NCBI GenBank assembly: GCA_945870185.1
Contig: CAMBRK010000027.1
Coordinates: 1-49,090 of the forward strand
Length of the DNA: 49,090 bases
From: Aureispira sp. CCB-QB1
GTDB lineage: Bacteria; Bacteroidota; Bacteroidia; Chitinophagales; Saprospiraceae
Direction of reading: 5' to 3'
Shown here: in pieces, positions 35,466 to 44,128 of the stretch
Numbering within the stretch: the first letter of the stretch is position 1
Layout: each line of letters opens with the position of its first letter
Program-made: the position numbers and the translations under genes
The notes under the pieces: generated by a model
What the model was told of the DNA's origin: nothing
The model's database searches: none
What the model saw: the letters and a program-made list of their open reading frames with translations, nothing else

Positions 35466-36838
35466 ATGAAAATTTTAAAATTATTATTTTGCTTTAATGT
35501 TTCAATCTTTTTCTTTTCCTGTGATCAAGATCAAAACGTATCTCCAACTTTTGAATCCAAACCAGTAGCATCATATGACCACGAAGTTATCACTGCATGG
35601 AATGATGTATTATTGAAAATCGAAAAAAATGCTGAAGGCTATAGACCGGGACCTGCTACTAGGACTTTGGCATACTTGGGATTGTCTGCTTATGAAAGTG
35701 TAGTATACGGTATGCCTGAGTACAATTCATTCAATGGATACTGGCCTGGTTTTGATATGCCCAAATTCAATACCAATCTGGAGTATTGTTGGCCACTTGC
35801 TATTAATGCATCTTTTGAATACCTCTTACCTAAGTTTTTTGGAAAAGCGAGTGAAGCTGATCTGGACTTAATAATTACCACGGCCCAAAATTTTAATGAA
35901 CGATATAAAGAAACGGTAAGTATCGAAGTATACAATAATTCTCAAGCATGGGGTAAACAAGTGGCTGAGTCTGTCTGGAACTACTCAAAAACAGATCCAA
36001 TAGGTCATAACCATTATCTAAATCCAACCCAAAGCTATGACTGGCACAAGCTTATGTGAAAGAAGGAGACTGGAAACCAGAAAGTACAAAGCAAGAGCAA
36101 CCCATAGGAGGTGTATGGGGCAAAGCGCGTACATTTTCGCTTCAGAATGCTCAGAAACTGTGTAGGAAGCCAGATATCTATGTTTCACCATCAAGTTTAC
36201 AGATACAGTATATAGAAGTGATGGCTCAAGTACAACCAGAACTTTTTTTTGATACCCTAAAACCTTATTGGTTATTCTATAGTGATGAGTTTACTGGCTA
36301 CACTTTTAGTTATGGCCTAAGATTTTTATCCATAGGCAATCAAGTCTTAAAACTGGAGCAAAGTAACCTAGAAAAAGCAGTATTCATGAATGCGCTTTTG
36401 GGAACTAGTCTGAATGATGCTGGAGTGGCATGTTTTTACTCCAAGTATCACTATAATAAAGAGCACCCTTTGACTTATATCAAGAGAGTGATTGACCCTA
36501 ACTGGCAAACCGCATTAGTTCATCCCATCACCAAAGAAAAAAACCTAACGCCACCGTATCCTTCATACCCATCAGGTCATGCTACTTTTTTTTCATCAGG
36601 TGCAGAAGCCTTAGGACAAATATTTGGTTATACTTATAAAATGAAAGACCTGAGTCACATTGATAAACCGGAAATTCAATTAGATCGTGAATTTTTGAGT
36701 TTTTATGACATGGCTCTTGAAGGTTCTTGGAGTAGAGTGGGTACAGGAACTCAACTTAGAATGGATTTAGAAGAAGGTATCAGATTTGGAAGTGAAATAG
36801 GAAGGTCTGTTGGGAAGCTTCCTTGGCAGAAAAAATAG
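35466..36838 (+). pseudogene. Frameshifted vanadium haloperoxidase / PAP2-superfamily lipoprotein
   Basis: Two consecutive frames (35466-36059 and 36056-36838) together spell one protein of about 456 residues. The first begins with a lipoprotein signal (lipobox FFFSC) and the family's N-terminal part (GYRPGPATRTLAYLGLSAYESVV); the second holds the catalytic part. Reading shifts by one base at about 36050: WHK in the first frame would continue as AYVKEGDW in the second. Two of the three PAP2 motifs are altered: KX6RP reads KYHYNKEHP, and SRX5HX3D reads SRVGTGTQLRMD, so the vanadate- or phosphate-binding Arg and His are His and Gln. PSGH (YPSGHATFF) is intact. The frameshift could be a sequencing error, but the substitutions independently suggest loss of activity. 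Confidence 0.75.
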
Positions 36839-36970
36839 TACTATAGTTCACGATAATTTAATCAGAAAACCATAAATAAAGTTTAAAACTTATATGCAAT
36901 ATGGATTATCCCTTTTGTTAAAATATTGTAATTTTAATCCCTTTCTATATCTTTTTACCAAAATATTTCG

Positions 36971-37003
36971 TTACTTTGTCATCATAAGATTAACAAAGTA
37001 GAA
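36971..37003. repeat. Short inverted repeat resembling the element's terminal repeats
   Basis: TTACTTTGT and ACAAAGTA face each other across 13 bases. The outer bases match the ends of the palindromic elements (TACTTTGTC ... ACAAAGTA). It could be an internally deleted remnant or a chance similarity that overlaps the NlpC gene's promoter region. Confidence 0.25.
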
Positions 37004-37084
37004 GTTTTGATTTGTATTTTTCATAGAGTTAGGCATATATTTGATACACATACATTCCTATTTGGAAGCATAAGTTTCTTTGCT

Positions 37085-37564
37085 TTGGCATCCAAATTTT
37101 TCTTCACCCTGATCTTTGTTTCATTTTTATGGACAGTGCCCAAAGCTCAGGAAGTGCTCTCATCGGCACAATATAAGCGCCAACAAATATTGTGGGAGGC
37201 AGAAAAGTATTTGGGTATGAGATATCGGTCCAAAGTGGGAAAACAAGTTTTTGATTGTTCCGGATATGTCAGATTTCTGATGAATAAAATTGATAAAAAC
37301 GTAACCCGTAGTTCTGTATCTCAGATTCATGATGGTAAAAGGGTGGAGGATATAAAAGCAGCCCGTCCAGGAGATATCCTGGTATTCAAAGGAAGAAATG
37401 CAAAAAACAATAGACCGGGCCATGTAGGATTAGTACATCACTGGAGCAATGATACCTTGTATTTTATACACTCATCAGTGGCCAAAGGTATTGTTATCGA
37501 CCACATGTACGATCAATATTACAAGAAGAGATTTCTTCAGGTAAGAAATGTTATTGGTGACTGA
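37085..37564 (+). CDS. NlpC/P60 family cysteine peptidase
   Basis: 159 residues from a TTG at 37085, chosen because it opens a clean signal peptide (LASKFFFTLIFVSFLWTVPKAQ); a TTG at 37007 would add 26 residues, and no ATG is available in this frame. The NlpC/P60 triad is visible: Cys in VFDCSGYVRFLM, His in RPGHVGLVHHW and the third polar residue in FIHSSVAKG. These enzymes cut peptidoglycan stem peptides, mostly the gamma-D-Glu to diamino-acid bond. With no cell-wall binding domain it is a minimal exported form. The gene stops two bases before a MITE-like element, which may act as its terminator. Confidence 0.85.
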   Translation: MASKFFFTLIFVSFLWTVPKAQEVLSSAQYKRQQILWEAEKYLGMRYRSKVGKQVFDCSGYVRFLMNKIDKNVTRSSVSQIHDGKRVEDIKAARPGDILVFKGRNAKNNRPGHVGLVHHWSNDTLYFIHSSVAKGIVIDHMYDQYYKKRFLQVRNVIGD

Positions 37565-37565
37565 G

Positions 37566-37793
37566 TGTACTTTGTCAAATTACATCAAAATCAGATTTCT
37601 CACCAATCCATGGATCGAAATGACGATGTGAAAATTGGGAAGTGGTGGATATGAAGTGGGTTCGACTTTCTCGAACCCACTTCATATCCACCAAAAAACA
37701 ACAAAAATCGTCATTTCGAAGGAGATTTATCGACTGAGAAACCCATTTTATGACAACACACTTATCAAATTTTAAATTTGACAAAGTAGAATT
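37566..37793. repeat. MITE-like palindromic element, copy B
   Basis: 228 bases with well-kept terminal inverted repeats: TACTTTGTCAAATT (37568) and AATTTGACAAAGTA (37776). Nested pairs follow: GATTTCTCACC with CTGAGAAACC, and TCGAAATGACGA (37614) with ATCGTCATTTCGA (37707). The centre is a perfect 23-bp stem, TGGTGGATATGAAGTGGGTT (first 20 bases from 37643), with its complement ending at 37693 and a CTTTC loop. Copy A at 13886 is the same element in inverted orientation, yet its hairpin arms have a different sequence. It fills the gap between the NlpC and cutA genes and could terminate both. Confidence 0.85.
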
Positions 37794-37816
37794 GATCACT
37801 CATAAAAAGCTTTAAA

Positions 37817-38125
37817 TCAATCGACTTGCTCTGCTACCCATTTTCCATAAGCATCGTTGGCTTCTGCGTCCCATTGCAATATACAAGGGATATCATAAGT
37901 GTGCAGCGTTTCGAGACGTTTCATCAAGTCCGCTTTATGTGCAACGGTGGTTTTGAATAGCACGATCCACTCATGATCATGGGCTTGTGTGCCATTCCAA
38001 ATAAAATGGCTTTGTGCTGATACCACATTGCCACAAGCTATGATCTTTTCATTCAATAGGGTTTGGATCACATTTTGGGCTTCTTCTTCCGACGGAAACG
38101 GACAATAAGTGACTGATATTAACAT
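37817..38125 (-). CDS. cutA: Divalent-cation tolerance protein CutA
   Basis: 102 residues, the family's normal length. LISVTYCPFPSEEEAQNVIQTLLNEKIIACGNVV and the segments SHFIWNG and EWIVLFKTT fit the small trimeric CutA ferredoxin-like fold. CutA was linked to copper tolerance in E. coli, but its actual role is unsettled. The start codon overlaps the last base of pfkA, so it is part of the pfkA operon. Confidence 0.93.
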   Translation of the reverse strand: MLISVTYCPFPSEEEAQNVIQTLLNEKIIACGNVVSAQSHFIWNGTQAHDHEWIVLFKTTVAHKADLMKRLETLHTYDIPCILQWDAEANDAYGKWVAEQVD

Positions 38126-39105
38126 TATAAAGCTAAAATTTCAGCCATTTTCACCAAGTCTTTATTGAGATGTTTGGTCTTAGTGATCGCATCATGAAAC
38201 GGTGTAAAAGTAATTTTGTCATTGATGATACCCAAAGCTACACCACCTTCTCCTCTGATCAGCGCCTTTACGGCCGAATGCCCCATTCTGGAAGCCAATA
38301 CTCGGTCCATAGCGGTAGGTGAACCACCTCTTTGCAAATGACCAATGATGGTCACTTTAATATCAAAATTGGGATTGAGTTTTTTGATTTGATTGGCTAT
38401 AGCATTGGCATCACCATTGGTATTACCTTCTGCTACGATTACAAGATTGAAAAGTTTTTGTCTTTTGGCGGATTTTTGGAGAGTTTCTGATAATTCTTCA
38501 ATACTGGTATCTGTTTCAGGTAAGAAAATAGCACCTGCGCCACTTCCTATACCGGTGTGCAAGGCAATGTATCCTGAATGTCTTCCCATGACTTCCACAA
38601 AAAATATTCTGTTGTGTGAGTCGGCTGTATCTCTGATTTTATCTACGGCTTCTATAGACGTATTGATCGCGGTATCAAATCCTATAGTGTAATCCGTTCC
38701 GTAGATGTCATTATCTATTGTCCCCGGCAAGCCGACAAAAGGTATTTTATACTCTTTCATAAATATGTCAGCGCCTGTGTAGGTACCGTTGCCACCTATA
38801 GCGACCACACCGTCTATATCGTGAGCAAGCAGAGATTCATAGGCTTGTTTTCGGCCTTCAGGAGTTCTGAAAGCTTCACTTCGTGCGGTTTTCAATACGG
38901 TACCACCACGTTGGATGATATTGGCTACATCACCTACTTCAAGCCTTTTGATATCACCATTTACCATGCCATCATATCCTCGGTAAATACCATAAATATG
39001 TAGATCGTGATATACTGCGGTACGAACTACGGCTCTTACTGCTGCATTCATTCCCGGAGCATCTCCACCTGATGTAAATACGGCTATTCTTTTTACACTA
39101 CTCAT
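38125..39105 (-). CDS. pfkA: ATP-dependent 6-phosphofructokinase
   Basis: 326 residues, the standard bacterial PfkA length. It phosphorylates fructose 6-phosphate in glycolysis. Visible sites: nucleotide loop TSGGDAPGMNAAVRA (residues 11-25), substrate-binding and catalytic PGTIDNDIYGT with Asp131, VEVMGRHSG and GHLQRGGSPTA. The metal-binding GGDGS motif of E. coli PfkA reads GGNGT here (104-108), an Asp to Asn change discussed under findings. The start ATG overlaps the stop of the upstream kinase gene (ATGA). Confidence 0.95.
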   Translation of the reverse strand: MSSVKRIAVFTSGGDAPGMNAAVRAVVRTAVYHDLHIYGIYRGYDGMVNGDIKRLEVGDVANIIQRGGTVLKTARSEAFRTPEGRKQAYESLLAHDIDGVVAIGGNGTYTGADIFMKEYKIPFVGLPGTIDNDIYGTDYTIGFDTAINTSIEAVDKIRDTADSHNRIFFVEVMGRHSGYIALHTGIGSGAGAIFLPETDTSIEELSETLQKSAKRQKLFNLVIVAEGNTNGDANAIANQIKKLNPNFDIKVTIIGHLQRGGSPTAMDRVLASRMGHSAVKALIRGEGGVALGIINDKITFTPFHDAITKTKHLNKDLVKMAEILAL

Positions 39106-39941
39106 TGATATCTTAATTTAAAGTGATAATCTATTAATCCCTCTATGGGTTTTTGAATGATATGGTTGATTTCGATATTATAATTACTACATATATGCTT
39201 TAGTGGTTCCTGATACACATAAGCGATGGAACCCGTAAATGTCAAAGGCAACGCTTTGACCTGGTAAAGGGGCAAAATCCTGTTTTCTATAAAATCTCTG
39301 AAGACTTTATGTAGCAGATTGGTTTTCCAGTCATGATCAATTTTCATAAGAAAGGTTGAAAAAGATGCAATATACGCACTTCCCTGATTTTTTTGATATA
39401 CCTGGTCCAAGACAATATCTTTGGTTATTGGAAACAGAGACTCAAAACTGGAAACTAATCCATCAGGCATGGTACCGTAAAAGTATGCTTTTAAAACTTC
39501 TTTACCTATAGCCACCCCTGAACCTTCGTCGCCCATGATATAACCCAATGATGGTTTGGCATAGGATATCTTATTACCGTCATAAATACAAGCATTGGAC
39601 CCTGTACCCAATATGGCAATGATGCTTTCTTGATCTCCTGAAATACCTCGTGCGGAACCCAACAAGTCTCCTTCCGCGATGATTTCGCCTGCTGCACCTA
39701 ATTCCTTTAACCAAGATTTTACTTGATTTTTGGAAGTTTCATTGACCACTCCTGCACCATAAAACCAAATGTGCTCTGCTGATTTTAAATGTGCGATCAG
39801 ATCTTTATGCTCACCAATGCTTCCCGTAGAAAAGTGAGTAGTAGGATTCAGCCCGTGGGTACTGAAAGTAAAAGTTGTTTGATCGGCATTGATAAACACC
39901 CAATCAGCCTTTGTGGAACCACTTTCTACGATTAAAATCAC
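39102..39941 (-). CDS. BadF/BadG-type sugar kinase, N-acetylglucosamine kinase-like
   Basis: 279 residues from a GTG. ASKHA fold: phosphate-1 loop IVESGSTKADW (residues 4-14), phosphate-2 loop ILGTGSNA (110-117) and GDEGSG (138-142) typical of the BadF/BadG/BcrA group that includes eukaryotic-type GlcNAc kinase. It probably phosphorylates an amino sugar from cell-wall or chitin turnover; substrate specificity cannot be read off. Its stop overlaps the pfkA start, so kinase, pfkA and cutA form an operon that could feed recovered sugar into glycolysis. Confidence 0.82.
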   Translation of the reverse strand: MILIVESGSTKADWVFINADQTTFTFSTHGLNPTTHFSTGSIGEHKDLIAHLKSAEHIWFYGAGVVNETSKNQVKSWLKELGAAGEIIAEGDLLGSARGISGDQESIIAILGTGSNACIYDGNKISYAKPSLGYIMGDEGSGVAIGKEVLKAYFYGTMPDGLVSSFESLFPITKDIVLDQVYQKNQGSAYIASFSTFLMKIDHDWKTNLLHKVFRDFIENRILPLYQVKALPLTFTGSIAYVYQEPLKHICSNYNIEINHIIQKPIEGLIDYHFKLRYQ

Positions 39942-40092
39942 GAATATATTTACATTTGGATTTGCAAAAGTACATAAAAACCTAAATAGTTTAAAAGGTT
40001 TATACCTAAAGAGTCTAAAGAGTATAAATATACTTTTTAGATTTGGCTATGTTTTATTAACAAATAGCTAAATGGAAGTTCTTTTATATGAG

Positions 40093-41517
40093 TTAAATTT
40101 TAAAAAATTTCTTCTGCTCAAACTTATTCCCCATTTTTAATAGTATAAAATATTGCCCTGGCGGTAAGTTTCCTACATTTAATGTAACGCTGCTGTCAAG
40201 AATTTCTTTAATGAATGAGTGTGATCTTCCTAACAAGTCAAATATTTGAATTGAAGTAATTGTTTCTTCAGCATTTATGTTAAGGTCATTTTCTGTGGGA
40301 TTAGGATAAATGTCTATTTCATCTTTTTCAAGTGTTGTCATTGATGTTCCAGATAGAAATATACTTTTCTCGTTAATTATAATAAAAAAATTTCGTTTAG
40401 TAATATATTCAAATCCAAGTCCGAATAAATTTCCATTGGCATCAATATTTTCAATGCCTAAATATTTTTGGTACTTTCCATTGAAAATATAGGTCTTTTC
40501 AATTTGACCATTAGTGTTCATTTCCCAAAAATAGGTATCATTTGGAATGCTTTCGACTTCATCAAGCAGATTTGTAGATGAAGACAATATGATTTTATGG
40601 CTTTCACCAATTTTTTTCCTGAGATGGTACCATATTTTATTTGGAAATACATTGGGATTATAAGATCCTGGTTTCCAACCGTTCTCATCAAGGTAAATTA
40701 CATATGTATGAAGTGTTCTCCTACTTTGCCATCTGCCTGCAAATACTACTTTTTGATCATCAGCATACAAAATTCTATGATCAAGTCCAAAATATTTAGC
40801 ACTACCTATTTCTAAATAAATACGATATGATTGTATGAGTTCTTTATCCTGATTTAAAATGGTCAGGAATGACCCAGAATAAATGAAATGCTTTTTTTGA
40901 TTTTGATTATAGTAATAATCTGAAATAAATTTTTCTTCCAGCGGTATGATATCTGATTTTATCAATGATCCATCATCGTGGTATGTTATCATTAATACTT
41001 CAAGATCACTTGATATATTTGTAGATAATGAAAGTAGTAAATTATTTTCTTGATTTGCTTCATCTTTGCTGCTGTATAACGATACAGAAGAAATTACAGA
41101 AAAGTTAATGGGTTTAAAATCGATTATTTCCATAATTTCAAGATCTAGGGATGACTTTACAGAAATAATACAGGGTTGGTTTGAAGATATTTTTACTGCT
41201 GTACCTATAAAGGTGTAAGCATTATTAAATAATAAACCGTCTACAAGCATGACATTGTAATAATCATCAAGGGACACATCTGATGTTAATAAAATTTCGC
41301 CACAATAATCAACTTTGGATAAAAAAGAACCATAAGATGTACCGTTATTGAGATAATAACCTTTAGATGTAAATATTATAGCGGTGCTATCACCCATTGG
41401 TTTTATGTTGTATGGATAATCATTATTGTTTGTTTCTAAAAAAGTATGAAATTCATCTTTTTGTGAGAACGATATGATACTACCAAAAAGTAAATATAAC
41501 GAAAGTATGCACTTCAT
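40093..41517 (-). CDS. Secreted protein with T9SS type A sorting domain
   Basis: 474 residues. Signal peptide (MKCILSLYLLFGSIISFSQ), a long all-beta region of WD- or Kelch-like propeller character (repeated FGLDHRILYADDQKVVFAGRW-like strand pairs), then a type A sorting domain of about 75 residues: DIYPNPTENDLNINAEE, ITSIQIFDLLGR, LPPGQYFILLK and KFFKI at the end. No catalytic motif recognised. Similar in build to the secreted proteins at both window edges. It lies 18 bases behind the small barrel-like gene at 41536, so the two are probably co-transcribed. Confidence 0.82.
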   Translation of the reverse strand: MKCILSLYLLFGSIISFSQKDEFHTFLETNNNDYPYNIKPMGDSTAIIFTSKGYYLNNGTSYGSFLSKVDYCGEILLTSDVSLDDYYNVMLVDGLLFNNAYTFIGTAVKISSNQPCIISVKSSLDLEIMEIIDFKPINFSVISSVSLYSSKDEANQENNLLLSLSTNISSDLEVLMITYHDDGSLIKSDIIPLEEKFISDYYYNQNQKKHFIYSGSFLTILNQDKELIQSYRIYLEIGSAKYFGLDHRILYADDQKVVFAGRWQSRRTLHTYVIYLDENGWKPGSYNPNVFPNKIWYHLRKKIGESHKIILSSSTNLLDEVESIPNDTYFWEMNTNGQIEKTYIFNGKYQKYLGIENIDANGNLFGLGFEYITKRNFFIIINEKSIFLSGTSMTTLEKDEIDIYPNPTENDLNINAEETITSIQIFDLLGRSHSFIKEILDSSVTLNVGNLPPGQYFILLKMGNKFEQKKFFKI

Positions 41518-41535
41518 AATAAGAAATATAAAAAA

Positions 41536-42126
41536 TTAAAAAATCTTTATTGAATACCCTAAACCCACTTGTATGTAAGAAAACTCTGTAAATTCAGGAA
41601 ATTTAATCTTGTTAAAACTTATCGCTCGATTGTAATTGGCCGTTAAATAAAACCGCTTATATATTTCATATTTAGCATTAAAACTTATAATATCTACATC
41701 AAAATCATCCTCCTTTTCTAAGATGAATTTATTGCTATAATCTATAAAGTAAAACTTATTTACCAAACTTTTACTATATCCAAAGCCTAAATATATTCTG
41801 GGGAAAATGGAATAAAAATATTGAGCTGATATATTGTGTCTATCAAAAGAAATTCCAGATGGTGGATAAAATACGTGACCGAATTGGGTACCTTCAACCG
41901 TTAATGAAGACCAATCATATTGTAGATTTATCGTTGATTTGGCTGTCATTTTGAATTCGAAGTTTCCACCTAGAATAGGTCTATTAATTTTTCTAGAATT
42001 TAAAACAAAAGTGTGATCATTGTTTTTGAGAGTGAATATTCCGCCGGATGTATATATCCCAAAAGAAACCTGGCCACTAATAAATAATGGTGACATCAAA
42101 ATGGTTATAATAAAATATTTCATCAT
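41536..42126 (-). CDS. Probable outer-membrane beta-barrel protein
   Basis: 196 residues (the second Met at 42123 is an equally good start). Signal peptide MMKYFIITILMSPLFISGQ is followed by alternating amphipathic strands (STINLQYDWSSLTV, RIYLGFGYSKSL, FYLTANYNRAI) and ends in an aromatic strand FSYIQVGLGYSIKIF, the signature recognised by the BAM machinery. It resembles small eight-stranded porin-like proteins of Bacteroidota. Function unknown; it probably shares a transcript with the T9SS-sorted protein that follows. Confidence 0.72.
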   Translation of the reverse strand: MMKYFIITILMSPLFISGQVSFGIYTSGGIFTLKNNDHTFVLNSRKINRPILGGNFEFKMTAKSTINLQYDWSSLTVEGTQFGHVFYPPSGISFDRHNISAQYFYSIFPRIYLGFGYSKSLVNKFYFIDYSNKFILEKEDDFDVDIISFNAKYEIYKRFYLTANYNRAISFNKIKFPEFTEFSYIQVGLGYSIKIF

Positions 42127-42263
42127 TTATAGCAATAATAATCATTCATAATACTAGTCAGAAAATTGAATATAGACATAACAATGATCACGACTTAATT
42201 ATTGCAATCATTTAGTGTTAATTTCAAAATGTTGATTAATTGTCTACATATATATATTTCTTG
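42127..42263. other. AT-rich spacer, nothing recognised
   Basis: Sequence upstream of the small barrel gene; it must contain that gene's minus-strand promoter, but no exact consensus box was identified. Confidence 0.4.
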
Positions 42264-42395
42264 GTACTTTGTCACTTGAGCAAAATTCAGGTTACGCTCC
42301 AAAAAAATGTTGACATTTTGTAAGAGATTTATCAACAAAGAAACCTAGTACTACAACATGAAACTGAACAAATTTTAATTTTACAAAGTCCAATT
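42264..42395. repeat. MITE-like element, copy C, without the central hairpin
   Basis: About 130 bases. The left end GTACTTTGTCA and right end TTTTACAAAGT (42379-42389) keep the terminal inverted repeats. The right half (GAGATTTATC, GAAACC, TACAACA, CAAATTTTAA) aligns with the right half of copy B at 37721-37793. The hairpin and the TCGAAATGAC pair are missing, so it is an internally deleted and diverged copy. It lies 35 bases after the lepB stop. Confidence 0.6.
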
Positions 42396-42429
42396 AATCA
42401 ATGTTCTTTAGCAAACAAATATAATTCTC

Positions 42430-44052
42430 TTACTCCTTACTAGCTGATGTAAATATCCGATCCCAGTTAATACCGTTTTTGATGCTGCCTTCTTTGGTAG
42501 AAAACCAAATAAACAGAGGTTTTCCTACGATGTGATCGTGAGGTACGTATCCCCAAGCTCGTGAATCTTCAGAGTTGTGTCTGTTGTCTCCCATGGCCCA
42601 GAAATAATCTTGTTTAAAGGTGTAAGACGTTACTTTTTGATCATTGATATAAATGTCTTGTCCTTTGACTTCAAGCTTATTTTTTTCGTAAACGGAAATA
42701 ATTCTCCTGTAAAACGGTAAATTTTTGATGCTCAATGGTGTAGTGGCGCCTGCTTTAGGTATCCAAATAGGTCCGTAATTGTCCACATTCCAGTTTTGAG
42801 AACCCACAATACTATCAAAAGGGAAAAGTTTAGTTGGTTCATTAGGTTGATTTACAGCTTCTATGATTATATTTTTGTCTAAGGATTTTAGTTTATTGAC
42901 TTGATCATTATCTAAAAATAAAACACCTTGTCCGTTATTAAATAATGCATTATTGCCAAAATAATTATCTCCAATGTCTATGCCCCAAGAATCTAGTTTT
43001 TTATTGCTAACCGATACATTTGCTGGCATCTGAATTTGATATAAATACTGTAGATGTTTTGGATTCTTCACCGCTTTGCCATTCAGATATATCTGTTTAT
43101 CTTTGATCCATAGACTATCGCCCGGTCCTGCTACACATCTTTTGATATAATGATCTCTCTTATCTGTAGGACGGACTACAAATTCTTTTTTAGCTACTTT
43201 ATCACTTAGTTCTCTATCACCTTGTATGTATTCTGGTTGGCGAGCGATTTGGCTTACGAAATAAGATCTAGACGATGTAATATACACACTATCACCTACA
43301 GGCCAATTGAAGACAATAGGTTTTCCTGCTTCTATTTTTTCTATGGCGGGCATTCTGTAGTAAGGTAAACTTGGGTTTTCTAGATATGACTCTTTATTGA
43401 TGGCGGGAATGACATTGTGTACCAAAGGTAGCATAGCAACCGTCATCGGCGTTCGAATACCGTAATGGGCTTTGGAAACAAACAGGAAGTCACCTACATT
43501 GAGCGAACCTTCCATGGATGGGGTAGGGATGACATAGGCTTCTATCAAAAACATACGAATAAATGACGCTGCAAACACCGCGAAAACAATAGATTCGACC
43601 CATTCGCGGGCAACAGATTTTTGGTAAGGGTTGTCCTTTTCTAGCTGACTGAGTTTAAAAGAATCACCTGCTACTTTTGCTTCATTTAATTTCTGCGCAT
43701 ACTCAGCTTCTCTGATCAATGTAGGGCCTACATACTTATCATTTGGGTTGGTAGCTATTTTGAAAAAGGCTGCGGGTGCATAAATCACTGCGGCAGCCGA
43801 ATGTTTAAATGCTAATTTGCCAAATGATCTGACCAAGTCCACGGCCATGGCACAGAATATAAATATATTGACAATCGGAAAAAGTAACCAAAGGGCGTGG
43901 GTAGGTTTTTGGCCGATCAGTTTGCACCATTCTGCAAAGTTGACTCCAGGTATCAGACCTTTGGTAGCATCCACTCCGGCTTTAGGGAAAAGCATATATA
44001 AACTGAAGCTCAAAAGGATGTAGGAAATAATCAGAAAAATTAGAATACTCAC
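42430..44052 (-). CDS. lepB: Signal peptidase I, long Bacteroidota form
   Basis: 540 residues from a GTG. It removes signal peptides from Sec-exported proteins. Residues 1-100 form an extra N-terminal membrane region with several helices and a DUF5684-like pattern. After the helix SIVFAVFAASFIRMFLIEAY comes the catalytic serine in VIPTPSMEGSL (Ser179) and the general-base lysine in YIKRCVAGPGD (Lys304); FWAMGDNRHNSEDSRAWG (box E) completes the site. The insert between Ser and Lys (over 120 residues) is larger than in E. coli, as usual in this phylum. Upstream are pnuC and lpxB on the same strand, with about 75 bases before lepB. Confidence 0.94.
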   Translation of the reverse strand: MSILIFLIISYILLSFSLYMLFPKAGVDATKGLIPGVNFAEWCKLIGQKPTHALWLLFPIVNIFIFCAMAVDLVRSFGKLAFKHSAAAVIYAPAAFFKIATNPNDKYVGPTLIREAEYAQKLNEAKVAGDSFKLSQLEKDNPYQKSVAREWVESIVFAVFAASFIRMFLIEAYVIPTPSMEGSLNVGDFLFVSKAHYGIRTPMTVAMLPLVHNVIPAINKESYLENPSLPYYRMPAIEKIEAGKPIVFNWPVGDSVYITSSRSYFVSQIARQPEYIQGDRELSDKVAKKEFVVRPTDKRDHYIKRCVAGPGDSLWIKDKQIYLNGKAVKNPKHLQYLYQIQMPANVSVSNKKLDSWGIDIGDNYFGNNALFNNGQGVLFLDNDQVNKLKSLDKNIIIEAVNQPNEPTKLFPFDSIVGSQNWNVDNYGPIWIPKAGATTPLSIKNLPFYRRIISVYEKNKLEVKGQDIYINDQKVTSYTFKQDYFWAMGDNRHNSEDSRAWGYVPHDHIVGKPLFIWFSTKEGSIKNGINWDRIFTSASKE

Positions 44053-44128
44053 GATGTGTTGTTTTAGTGATGGTGCAAAGATATTATATTCGTAAACAAT
44101 TGGCTTTATTTGTTATACTAAACTTTAT

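Noticed and set aside
36056-36838. Second half of the haloperoxidase as an independent gene starting at GTG 36056
   Set aside because: It lacks a signal peptide and the N-terminal part that the directly preceding, overlapping frame supplies; the two join into one family-length protein.
37671-37693. Resemblance of the hairpin arm to the 3' end of a tRNA (CGAACCC ... CCACCA)
   Set aside because: No T-loop of proper size, no anticodon or D-arm sequence upstream, and the arm is half of a perfect palindrome.
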